Below, in pieces: positions 11,993 through 23,806 of a DNA stretch of 64,000 nt (position 1 is its first letter; the number at the start of each line of letters is the position of its first letter). The DNA comes from Piper betle (Eukaryota > Streptophyta > Magnoliopsida > Piperales > Piperaceae), in contig JAURVB010003394.1 in NCBI GenBank assembly GCA_033002965.1, positions 1 to 64,000 of the forward strand, read 5' to 3'. Under the pieces are notes generated by a model that did not search any database, was not told the DNA's origin, and saw nothing but the letters and a program-made list of their open reading frames with translations. The position numbers and the translations under genes are program-made.

Positions 11993-14900
11993 ATGGCGGA
12001 CCGGTGTCCTGTGCAGATCCTCTCCGACGACGACTCCGATCCCTCTCCTCACCCTCCGCCCGCCAAGAAGCGGAGATCGGCGGCGGAGCCAATCTTGATT
12101 GTTGACGACGACGACGTCGACGGCATTGGTGGAGGTTCTACTTCTTTCCAAACCACTCCTTCCGTCGTCCCCGACACTGCCTTCTCCAACTCCTCCCACC
12201 CCGCTTCTTCCTTTGTCAAGTGCACTTTTCAGGAGCCCTCGGGTAAAGACCAAACGTCGTCGTTTGAAATGTTCGGGCCTGTTTTTGGGTTCTTTGTGAG
12301 ATCTTTTACTGTCGCTGTTTGTATGCGAAGATGCAAAATTTGGGCATGACTTGACAAGAATTGGTTCATTGGCTGGCATTGTTTGTTTGTAAAAATTCGA
12401 TCCTTGGCGTGGGGTGATTATAGCTAGACTCGCGATGATATGTGTTTTAATGTTCGGATTGTTGTTGCGCTTTACTTGTTGTGAATACTTCTATTTTATT
12501 TGAAGTTCGGCTGTTTTCTTTCCTATCATTTATGTTGAGAATTTTTCTGCAAGTGATTGGGTTTTAATAATTTATGTTAATTTTCTTTTTTTTTTAAATG
12601 AATTGTCAATTCGGTAGGGAAAAGTGGTTTCATATGTTTCGATTCTGATAACGAGTTAGAGGAAGGCAAATTTGGTCTAGTTAAAGGAGTTGCCACATTC
12701 AGGGGGTATGGCTTGAGTGGGGTTTTAGAGAATCCAGAAAGTGAATATGGTGGCGTTGAAAATGTAACTGAAAAGTTGCAATTGGACTTGACGAATAGAA
12801 CCATTCTTGAAGAGAAGAGTCTACTACAAGATAGCAAATCTGGGAGCTCTTCTCCTTCCAATGGAGAATATACCGTGCATGAGGATTGCCATGGTGAAAG
12901 TAACCACCAGAGCCTTGTAGAAATTGTTGAGGAGAGTGCTGTTGAGGTACTTTCTGCATTTTGCTTAACTCATTCATCAGTTATATTCCTGGTTAGAACA
13001 TTTTCCTATTCTCTTTATTCAGCAGTTGAGAAACATCCCTTATATGTGTGTATAGTCCTGAGTTCTATTTTTGGAAGTTTTTATAATTTCTAAATTGAAT
13101 TATGACATCAAATTGTAATACCTGATTAGCAAACCAAAGATTTTTTCATGAATTATACAAGTCAGCTATTAGGTTGCACTTTGCATTGCCAATGTTCCAT
13201 TGCGAGAATAAAGAGTTGTTAATATGCAGTGTGATTTGCACCTAAGCAGGTAGAATATATTTTCCCACTTATTTTTGGATTTATTGTACACTATATTGCA
13301 CACCGGGTACAAAGGATGCAAGAAGGCGTTGTACCATCTTTTAAACCTGTATATTAACACCTGATCCGGGCAGCAAACAGTCAACTCAAAATTGGTAGTG
13401 TGCTTATATGTGATAATCATCTTCTTTTGTTGCTTGTTTTGTGAAATTTTAGCTGTCTGGGACCGTGAAAATTTTTGTTTCTTCAATGGACAGTTGCTAG
13501 ATAGGCATGTGGGGACCAGTATGCTAATGGATGTCTCGCATGACAAGACAATCGAGGTAGAAAAGCAGACAAATAGAAGGTCCAATAAAGAAGAAAAGAG
13601 ATCAAAGAGTGATTTAATAGTGAGTAAGCAGCTATTAAAAGAAGAAAAGAGACGAAAGAGGGAGGCAAGTCTTTATTATCTGACAATTCTATATTTTTAT
13701 TTCATTTGTGTAAATGTTGTAAGCAATTTATAAGCTTTTGCCATCTAATAGGATGGTTCTTTCATTCAAATGAAGTGATATATTTACACCTTCGACCTTA
13801 AACTGAAGTTTCTCTTTTGACCTGAAGATGCATTATTGTCTTATTCACTTATAAACAAATACAAATCTTAATGTTTTGCAGTTCAGTGGGGTATTATTTT
13901 ACTCCAAAACTCTAGTGGTAGACCTTCTTGTAAGATTGTTTTATTCTTGGTCAAGGAAGCAATTTCATCTTGTAAATAAGATATTTGTTTAAACTTTTGA
14001 ATTTATAGATTAAATAACACTTTTGCTAAGAGCAGTATTTATTTCGAACCTTCATTTGTTTGTTTCATAGTCCATCGAATTTCTTGGTGAATGCTCTCAC
14101 TCTCTTTGATTATCTTACTATGTACATAAAAAACTTTTTATCTTTTTATATGCATCTGTGATTATTTAATGACCGCATAATAAAAGTAGAAGTAGCTTTT
14201 TTATTTTCATTTGCCTAGATATAATTTTTCTTTAAATGAGCTATAAAAATAAAGTTTTGTTTAAATAAATAGAATACTTGTCTCACAGCAAGAGAAGTTG
14301 AAAAAAGAGGCGATGAAGGCAGAAATTATGAGACAGAAAAAGTTACAGAAGGAACAACAAAAATGGGAAAAAGGAAAGTTTGCTTTGAAGTCAATTGTAG
14401 CTGACATTGATAGTAAAGTGGTTGAAACAGGACCTATTGGAGGTACAGTTTAGATTTTAGGACCTTTGCTGTTATGGTTTGAATATCAAAACATTAAAGT
14501 TATCCTTGTTCTTCTCTTTAGGACACTTGCTCACAAGATTTGCCGAGAAAGGTCTTGCTTATCGTATTAGTTCATATGATATTGGACGATCTGTCAGATG
14601 GAAAATGAATGTTCCTGAACACATTTCAGAGGTATTTTTGACAATCAACCAATGTACTTGAAGCTAGTTAATTAATAGGATTATTAAGTTTGGCTAATTT
14701 TCTTTCTTAATCATCCTTATTCCTTAACCTGCCAACAACTGACTAATATACTCAAATATTCCTATTTATCCTAAATTAGAAGACTTCTAGTTACCTTTGA
14801 AGTGACAGCATTGTTCTTCTTATTGGATGTTTCTCTTGTTTTGGGTGGCTCACACTTTAGTTGAGCACTCATGTAAGGTTGACAATATTTTGCTCTAATA

Positions 14901-17900
14901 GTAGCTTTTATTTTTGTGGCATAATATTGTTATGAATTGCATATCTTATTGTTTCTTAAATCATTCTGCAGTTCTCATCTCTACAGTCTGATGTACCATA
15001 TATACTTCTCGTATATGCTGCTGAAGAGTTCTGTGATCTTGTCCACAATGATTCCTTGACACATGAAATTTCTGCTATCCAGAGGAAGTATCCATCTTAC
15101 ACAGTTTGCTGCCTTACTAATAGATTATTGGCTTACATCAATAAGAGGTGGGTGCTTAATATTCTTCATACATCTGGTAGATGTGTGCAAGTTTTATTAG
15201 ACATTTTTGCAAACATGTTATATCTATTGAGCTGACCCAGCTGGGTGGGATGAGTTGTAGGTGATGATTATATGTTATTTCTTGACAATCTTTCTTCATT
15301 TCTAATTTTTGATTGGCTAGGGAACAAAGTCAATACAAAAATCCCTCCAATCAAGATGGCTGGAAGAGACCACCAATCGAAGAAGTCAGAATTATCCAAA
15401 CTAGTTTATTGCTTGAGTTCAACTACTTACTTTTTGTTAATATAAAAAAATTTAGCAGCCTTGGGCAGGGGCTTTATCATACACTTATCACTCTTTCAGG
15501 CACTAGCAAAATTGACAACTGATTTTGTGAGAGTGCATTCGAGACACTGTATAGATGAGGCTGAAGTTGCAGAGCATATTGTTGGTCTGACTTGCAGTTT
15601 AGCTTCATGCCAATTTAGGTAAAGGTTATAAATTGCCCCATTTAAACAAAATTGGAGTAATGCAGTTTGGACCTCTTATTTTTCTCTTAAAAATCAAATC
15701 ATGATTTTAAAATCTGTGAGAAGCCATCTGAAATGTTATCTGAGTAGGGATGTGTTTTATGATTAGTGGATTGAGAGAGTAGGATCACTGATGAGCCTTG
15801 TTATCTTTTGCAATTTGATGAATCATAAGGTTGAGCGTTTTAAATATTGTGAGTAGTAAATTGTATTCTGTTATACTGTTTGTTTGCATCCTAATGGCTA
15901 ACTGTCATCAATTTGATAACTTCAAATTGTTTGGTAGATACTGCATTTTATAGAAGCAAAACTCTTTCCTCTTTGTGCTCTGATTAGTTTATTTTTGGGA
16001 GAATTACTGTAAACTTCATTACCAAGTAACTTTTAGGCACAGATTTCAATTTTTTTAGAGTATTAAAAAACATTTTTTGTTCTTTAGTTGGATTTACTCA
16101 AAATATGAATAAAACTTTGTTTTTTCACAATTCATACATTCTAAGCAAGTAAAATGGCAAATTTCATTTTAGTTCTGTTAGAGTCTTTGACTACTGAAAA
16201 GAGTCGGATTTAACTAAAACTAGGATGTTAAGGTGGATTTATTGGAAGATTAGCAGGGATGGAATGATATGAACGACTAAAAAGAGAATTGGAATTCTAC
16301 ATTAATATGAGAAAATTGCCTTAGATGGTTTGGCCGTTCTTAAAGACGAGTTATAGATACGACATACTACTGTAGGTATCTTGGTTTAAAGCGGAAATGA
16401 AGAAGAGCAAAGAAAACAAGGATGAAGAATATAAAAATGATGAGAAATTATATGATGTATATGACTCTGGACGAACATAATGGAGAAATTGAGCAGTTCC
16501 CTACTAAATTACTTGGGAAATGGTGAACAATGATGCTAATGATGATCGTTAATTTTTTTCCATTGAATTTTGGTCCTAATGTTATAATTGCTTATGATGT
16601 ACTATTTTGAAATCATTTACAGGAAGAAGTTGACACAGCTATCAGTAAATGCTAATGGATCTTTCATACCAAAAGATTTTGTTGACAAAAATTTAGTGAA
16701 AAGGAATATGTGGTAAGACAGCCATATACATCCTATCTAAAAGTTTGGTTTTTTTCTTAAAAGATGGCATAATCAATTCTATTTTTGTAATTTCTGCCAC
16801 ATGTTCACCACTCTTACATAGTATAACGGTGTTTGCCACTTGCTTCTGTATGAGATTTTTTTGGCTTCAGGAAAAATTTGTAAGAAAATCTCGTGGTAAA
16901 GACTTGGGTATGGCCCTGTGACCTGCAGGATCTATGAAAAATCATTTTAGTTATTTATTACTGATAAGACAATGAGTTGATAAAAATGAATGTGACACAT
17001 GTTTACTAGGTTGGGTTCTTGTATAGGTTCTTGCTAATCATACTGGTGTGATCTTGCAGAAGCACTTGATAAGATAACAAGTTTGATTCTCATTCTGGTC
17101 AATGGTTTGAGGCCAGGCCAGCTTGAGCTTAGTCTTTTCCTATAACTAGAGTTCTAAATTGCATAGGTACTCTAGATTACTGTTTTGTAAATGCTTTGAA
17201 AAGAATAATGATGGAAAATAAGAGAACAGATTTACATTCCTCTTTTTTCATGGCCAGAGTTTTGCCCTAGGTAGACTGTAGTGAATTGGTTCTAACAAGT
17301 TATGATGTGATTTTTGTAGGTTGAAAGCCTTGGTTTGTATTCCTAAAGTACAACCAAGATTTGCAGTAGCCATTTGGAGGAAGTATCCCACCATGCGGTC
17401 TCTTTTGGAAGTGTATATGGACCCAAATAAATCGGTAGGTGCTGATGGAGGTTGTGTTGAAGATAATTTTCCTCCACTCTATCCTATTATTATATAATAA
17501 ATCAATGCTTAGTTCCCAAATTTTTATTTTTTATTTTTCTCATGGCTTCCATTTCCATCCTAGTTTTTCGTGTTCATCTACCCATTTTAGTTAATAAGAA
17601 AAATGCTTATTAGTACCTCATCATGACGGCATAAGAGGCCTTTTGCACAAACCCAAACTAACATAGAAATTTTATCCTCCAAGTAGATATACCAAATTGG
17701 TAGGTACAGTTATTTTAGACAAAATTTAAATATGGAAAGTAGCATTAATTTTATTTACAGTTTTCAAGCATCAATTTTGACGTTGTTTGTGACATGAAGG
17801 TGCATGAAAAAGAGTTTCTTCTCAAAGATTTAGTAACGGATGGGCAGTTGGGGCAGGAAGAGCGACGGGTGGGCGAGATTTGTTCAAAGAGAGTTTACAG

Positions 17901-17973
17901 AATTCTCATGGCTCAATCCGGAAATTTAATTACTGATGACATTGAAGATGAAGCTGACCATTTTAGCTTCTGA
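11993..17973 (+). CDS. EME1: Crossover junction endonuclease EME1 (MUS81 partner)
   Basis: I reconstruct eleven exons: 11993-12242, 12618-12946, 13494-13664, 14289-14442, 14522-14631, 14972-15147, 15321-15384, 15500-15618, 16623-16712, 17320-17434 and 17800-17973. All join in phase and encode 583 residues with no disruption. EME1 is the non-catalytic subunit of the MUS81-EME1 structure-specific endonuclease, which cuts recombination intermediates and stalled forks in the nucleus. The N-terminus (QILSDDDSDPSP...PAKKRR) is acidic and disordered. A charged KEEKR/KKEAMKAE helix follows, then the conserved KWEKGKFALKSIV, GGHLLTRFAEKGL, SYTVCCLTNRLLAYINKR and SVNANGSFIPKDFVDK blocks of plant EME1. 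The protein lacks the ERKxxxD motif of active XPF nucleases, as expected for EME1. Intron 3 (13665-14288) starts with GCAAGT, a non-canonical GC-AG intron. All other introns are GT-AG. Confidence 0.93.
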
Positions 17974-18921
17974 TTCGATCACTGTGTTGACAGTCGTAAT
18001 TTTGTGCGAGGTAATTGTTCTCTATGGTTTAGTTTATTTTTGCAGTTTTGGTATGATTTTCTATTTTATATGCCCTAAATATTTTTTCTTATGACTTGTC
18101 TATAGGTTCGTCATTTGAACTTGTGCTCTATTTAAACTGTTTATCCAGCTTTCTTATCCCATTTAGGATTTTAGCAGTGACTGATAAGAATTTGGTGGAG
18201 AGTCTCTGATAAGAATCTAGTGGAGATTGTCAATAAAATTATATGAAGACAAGATCTGTATATGTACATAGCTTAAGTTTCTTCTTTTGTTACAAACCTC
18301 CCTTTTGATTAAAATCAAGATAGAAGCATTTTTTGTTGAAAGTTGTATTACATAGTTTAGTCAGGATTGTGAACTATCTATTGGGTATCAATATAGTTCG
18401 CCATTTTTTTTGTTGTGGTTGATTCTGGAAGCACTTCATGTTAAAATTATTTAAGGGTTATATTTTCATAATAAGTATGATAATAATGAAATGAAAAATA
18501 ATATAAAAATGAAAATAATAAAATGAAAAATATTGTTGGACGTGATCAAATAAAAATAATTTAATAATTCATATACCCAAAATTTAACAATCAATGTTTT
18601 CTTTAAACTTCATTGAGAACGAATATTATAAATTTAAAATGGAAAATATATAAGAATAAAATAATAAAAAATTATTGAAGGAATGGGTTCCAAAAATGAT
18701 AAACAACATATATTATTTTAAAATATACCCCATGCCAGCAATAGCCGGTACAATTTTTTCCATGTATATATATATTATTGATGTTTAGGTATTACCTTAG
18801 CAATCTGCTCATCATGTTTAGGTATTACTCCACTTAAATGACTCCTTGTAACCATCGAGTTTTTGATTTGAATGAATGAGAAATGAATCAATTGATAATA
18901 GGGTAATCTCTGCCCATTTGA

Positions 18922-18986
<65 letters not shown>

Positions 18987-18987
18987 A
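18922..18987. repeat. Palindromic trinucleotide microsatellite (TAA)n-(TTA)n
   Basis: A run of TAA/AAT repeats (about 18922-18953) is followed after a few bases by a run of TTA/ATT repeats of similar length (about 18957-18987). The two halves are reverse complements and could extrude as a cruciform. The tract lies about 200 bp upstream of the formin ATG. Confidence 0.9.
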
Positions 18988-19186
18988 CGACGATGTCAAC
19001 CAAAGGGCAATGGCTTTCAGCCCTGCAAAAAAGAAACTTGAAATTGTTTTGACTTTGAGAAACAGTCACTCTCGTCATGCAAGAACAGGTCATACCAAAG
19101 AGGAATAAAAAATATTAGCAGAGAAGAACTTGTCCATCGAATTCTCCTCCCCCTCCAAATACATCCCCAAGCCATTCCATCTTTTC

Positions 19187-22100
19187 ATGGCTTCCATCTC
19201 TTCACATCCCACCCTTGTCTGCCTCTTCCTCTCTCTCATCTCCTTCCTCCCTCAATCTGCTACAATTACTCTCGATTCTGCTCAGAACATAGAAACCTTC
19301 TTCCCCACAGCTGCACAACCTCCTCCTCCTCCTCTAATTACCACTACTGACCTCATCTCTCTTCCTCCATTGCTTTCTTCATCCCCTGCACCTCAGCCCT
19401 CAAGTGCAAGCAGCCAGTCTAGTACGAATAGCAGCCAGACAATCATCCTCGCGGCCGTTGTATCGTCGGTCGCCACCACCTTAGCTGTCTCCGCACTTTT
19501 CTTCCTTTACGTCCAAATTCGATCTTCCCCTAGGCGTCGGGAAGAGAAAAGGCCGATGCCAATTACGCCGGAAGCGAAACCAGTCGATGGAAGGGAGAGG
19601 CGGGTGCTAAGAGGTCGAGAGATGCTGAGATACGGAAAGAGCAAGAGCTCGAGCAAGGTCTTGGATATTGAATCAGTGGAGCGAGTGCAGGAGCTGCCGT
19701 TGCTACCATCGGATGTTAGGAGGTCGCACCTGCAGCATCCACTTGCCGGAGAAGCAGCGATCGGAGCGCTGCCCAAGTCTTCGTCGGCACCGGAAGCAAG
19801 AAGAAGCACTAGCAGCACTAGTAGTCCATCACCAATCTTACCCGACGCTCCGGATCATCGCGCCTTGTTTACTAATAATAAAACTACAGAAAAGTCGAAG
19901 GAGTTCAATTCTGATGATGGTGATGATACGGTGCTATCTACTAGTGGAAGTCATATAGGGAGATCGCAACGGCCTCCTCCTTCTTTGTTGCCACTGCCGC
20001 TTCCGCCGTCTATGGTGTCTAAGAGAATATTGGCTTCAATGGCTGTTCCACCACCACCGTCTTCGACTTCCGAGGAAGTAAGTAGCAAACTTCAATGGCT
20101 AAGAGGTTTTTGCACGCAAGTAATATATATTTACTCTCAAGTTGTAATTAAATTACATGCGAAATATAGGGAGAAGAACATATTGTCTCTACTACTCCAT
20201 CAAGATCAAGAACTAGTCTTCCTCTTGCACCCAAGCCTCCTTCGACTCCGTCAAAGATGATGGAGAAAGTAGCATTACCAGCTCCTCCACCGCCAGCACC
20301 ACCACCTCCACCAAAAGTACAAGTGAAGCAAGAAAACCCAACGCCACCTCCAGCGCCTCCTCCACCTCCATTGAAAGTGAGCAAAGCGGTAGCAGCTCCA
20401 CCACCACAGCCTCCGCGCCCACCACCACCTCCATTGAAAGTGAGCAAAGCGGTAGCAGCTCCACCACCACAGCCTCCGCGCCCACCACCACCTCCATTGA
20501 AAGTGAGCAAAGCGGAAGCAGCTCCACCACCACAGCCTCCACGCCCACCACCACCATTAAGGAGAAACGGATCCTCGTCATCGACAACGTCCCGTCCACC
20601 TCCACCAGAACGGAAGCTGGGAAGTCAAAGGAATGAGGAGCAATCGATGGGGAAGGAGGCGGGCATAGCGTTAAAGCCATTGCACTGGGACAAGATGACG
20701 CCTGATTCCGATCACTCAATGGTGTGGGACAACATTGGCGACGGCTCTTTCCGGTTAGTGATTTCCATTTCATTCCCACTAATTTTTAGTCTTTGTCAAT
20801 CTACCGACCAATTCCTTTGACGGACGCAATCAAATGCATTTAAAGCAGTCAACTCGTGTGAAAGTTGTAGTTTGTATTCAATGCTAATGTAACGGAGGTG
20901 ATGAAAAATGTGCTACTCCGATCTACTATTCTAAACTGGTTAGGCAATAGGCATGCACTACCATAATCAAATGCCATATAATATGTACATATTGGTTCAA
21001 AAGTATGTGTTTCCGTTTCTTATGTTCAGACTTCCAAAACCAAAACACCAATTTCTGAATATTTCTTGTCTGATCATGGCAGGGTGAATGACGATCTAAT
21101 TGCATCACTCTTCGGTAATGTGCCTCCCAAACAACACCAAAATCAGCATTCCATGCCCAGGAATTTCACAAGCATTCTTCTGCTTCCACAAGCGCCAACC
21201 ACGGCATTCTAGACCCAAGAAGATCACAAAATATAGCCATCGTCCTGCGATCCCTCTCAGTCCGCCGGCAAGACATCATAGATGCCGTCAAGGATGGCCA
21301 TGGCCTGAGCTCCGACACTCTCGACAAGATCAGAAAGATTGCCCCCAATAACGAAGAGCATGCCCGACTGCTCGAATTTGCCGGAGATGACTCCAGCCTG
21401 TTGGACGCTGAGGCCTTCCTCCGCAGCCTCATCACTACCGTACCCTCTGCCTTCCGGCGCCTTGACTCCATGCATTTCGTCTCAACCTTCGACCAAGAGC
21501 TCGCCAACGTCAAAGGATCGATACAGAGTATGGAGATGGCGTGCAAAGAGCTCAGGAGCAGTGAGATTTTTGTGAAGCTCTTGGAGGTGGTGCTCAAGGC
21601 CGGCAATCGGATGAATGCCGGAACAGCCAGGGGGAATGCAAGAGCATTCAATCTGAATGCACTCAAAAAGCTATCAGATGTGAAGAGCATCGATGGGAAG
21701 ACAACTTTGCTGCATTTTGTAGTCCAAGAACTTGTAAGATCAGAAGGCAAGAAGTGTGCTCTTCTTAACCATGACTCAATTTCAGAAGCACAAGGAGAAG
21801 AAAGAGAACAGGAATACGTGAAGCTTGGGCTACCAGTAATTGGAGGCCTTAGTGTTGAACTGGGCAACGTGAAGAAAGCAGCAGCAGTTGACTATGAATC
21901 TCTTGTTGGATTTTCTTCCACCATGGCAGCTGGGGTGGGAGGTAAAAGGATTATTGGATGGTACACGTGACGATCAGAATGAAAGATATGGCTTTGTAAG
22001 AGAGATGAGGAAGTTTGTGCTGAAAGCAGAGGAGGAGATGAGGTTGATAAGAGAAGAAGAGAAGAGAGTTTTGGACCTTGTCAATAGAACATATGAATAC

Positions 22101-22382
22101 TATCAACCTGGGGTTTCCAAGGAAAAGGGGTCACAACCAATGCGGTTGTTTGTGATAGTGAAGGAGTTTCTGGGCCTGGTTGATCAAGCGTGTGTGGACA
22201 TCGCCAGGATTCAACAGCAGAAAAGGAAGAAGCCATTGGCAGCCATGGCCGGGCGTGCCTCCCCGGAAGGACTGTCAGACCAACCATCACCAGTTAAACT
22301 CTCAGTCTTGCCTCCAATCTCCTTGTTAGGTAGTAAATTCATGACCACATCCTCTTCTAGTGATTCTGAGGAAGGGTTTTGA
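19187..22382 (+). CDS. Group I formin-like protein, frame-disrupted twice in this sequence
   Basis: Formins nucleate and elongate actin filaments, and plant group I members span the plasma membrane or ER. Exon 1 (19187-20077) encodes a signal peptide (MASISSHPTLVCLFLSLISF), a short Pro-rich extracellular part, a transmembrane helix at residues about 86-108, and a basic cytoplasmic region. Exon 2 (20170-20753) carries the poly-proline FH1 with a three-copy 63-bp repeat and the FH2 opening LKPLHWDKM. Exon 3 starts at 21083 (VNDDLIASLFG). The actin-binding core follows (ILDPRRSQNIAIVLRSL, GNRMNAGTARGNARAF, DGKTTLLHFVVQELV). The C-terminus ends at 22382 (SSSSDSEEGF). Two frame changes are needed. 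One lies in the linker at 21114-21160, where a 41-bp GT-AG segment (21120-21160) would restore frame but is too short for a normal plant intron. The other is at about 21935-21945 in a G-rich run. Together they cancel. The cause may be a pseudogene or base-calling errors. Confidence 0.85.
20371..20559 (+). repeat. Three-copy 63-bp tandem repeat in the formin FH1 region
   Basis: The block beginning TTGAAAGTGAGCAAAGCG occurs at 20371, 20434 and 20497. The unit is 21 codons and keeps frame, each copy adding one LKVSKAxAAPPPQPPRPPPPP module. It lengthens the profilin-binding proline array, and copy number is likely to vary between alleles. Confidence 0.92.
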
Positions 22383-22468
22383 TCATTATACTTTCAATCT
22401 TTGTGATTATTGTAAATGATAATTTCTTGACTAAAGAATGCAAGTGAGCACACCACACAAGAACGAGC

Positions 22469-23295
22469 CTATTAATCTGAGTTGTAAAAATCGGCTAATT
22501 TTACTCGGAATTGACTGATTTAAATTGGATTGGAGGGTTTTCGATTCTAAAAAACAGCTAACTCGGTGTTCATGCGAATCGGTCCTTAAATTGGCCGATT
22601 CTGACTAATTTTGGAATCGGCTCAAATTAGCCGATTCTGAACGGCAATGATAGACGGGGCGGGGAGGATGGGCGATGGCGAGTGGCGAGGGAGGCGACTG
22701 GGCAACCTGGGGTTGGGTGGGGCGGGGGGACGATCTTGCCGGGCCGGAAGGGGGTGGCAAGGCGGGGCGGCGGCGAGGGGAGCAGGGCGGGGGTGACAAG
22801 GCAAGTGTGGGACGGGGGCGGGAGGGTGGGACAGGTGCAGAAGGGGGGTTCAGCGGAAGGAAACAGCGGTGTAGTGGCAGGGATGGACAAGACGAGGGTT
22901 GGCAAGGGGAGGCGGGGCATAGTGGCGGCGATGAGGGAAGGAGGGTGGTAGGTGTGGGAAAGAACAAGGGAGAAATAAAAGAAATAACAGTGGCATTCTC
23001 GTAATTAAAACTTGATTCTAATCCGATTCGAGTTAAAAATAATAACTAATTCTAAATAATTCAAAAAAAATCTAAAAAATATGAAAAAATATCATAAAAG
23101 ATAATACATACCATAATATCAAAATAATATATTCTATAACTAATAATTTACTAATTTTGACTAAATTAAAATTTTTATATAGAACTAATTTAGACCGATT
23201 CAACTAAACCCGATTTTTGACATTGATCCGATTCAGTGACTCCCTCGAAAACCGATTCCGATTCTGATTTTGATTTTTGCAACTATAGTATTAAT
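22469..23295. mobile_element. Non-autonomous hAT-like element with GC-rich core
   Basis: The 5' end (GAGTTGTAAAAATCGG, about 22478) and the reverse complement of the 3' end (TAGTTGCAAAAATCAAAATC, up to about 23287) form imperfect terminal inverted repeats. They are bounded by CTATTAAT (22469-22476) and GTATTAAT (23288-23295), an 8-bp target duplication with one mismatch. The core (22640-22960) is strongly G-rich on the plus strand and open in many frames without any domain. The 8-bp duplication favours hAT. No transposase is present. Confidence 0.55.
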
Positions 23296-23806
23296 AGCTC
23301 GATAGACAATATGGAACTTAGCTCGAACATTACCCAAGTTTAAAACATCTATTAAAATATGTTAAAGATGTATTTCAGAATTTTCGTATCAGCGTAACAT
23401 TTCGTAAATATAGACACGGTCAAATCCCCGGTCATCATCAAATGCTGTATTAAAACTTAGTGCATACTTACAATAACACTACAACTTCAACTGGGCATAA
23501 CCAAATATAACATAAAATATTAAAAACCACCCTGCCACCAGATTACTTCTTATGAATTCATAGGTAAGCATGACATTTAAACACCAAAATTGATCTGGTT
23601 CACGCCTATTAGGTTCCTCGTCTCCTTCATGACGTCTTTGCGACTGATACATCATATTCGACAATACCCATTTCCGGTGTTTGGCAAGCGGATGTAACTT
23701 TAAACCCTCATCAAGATCTTTGAAATATACACGAGTCTCAGAGTTCAGTCAAATAACTCACCCCAGGTAACAGCAGTTGCAGAATGCAAGAATTCAACTA
23801 ACAGCC

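Noticed and set aside
22605..23004. Overlapping long open frames on both strands (Pro-rich / Gly-rich)
   Set aside because: Several frames on both strands are open at once because the DNA is G-rich. There are no domains, and it sits inside a TIR-bounded element.
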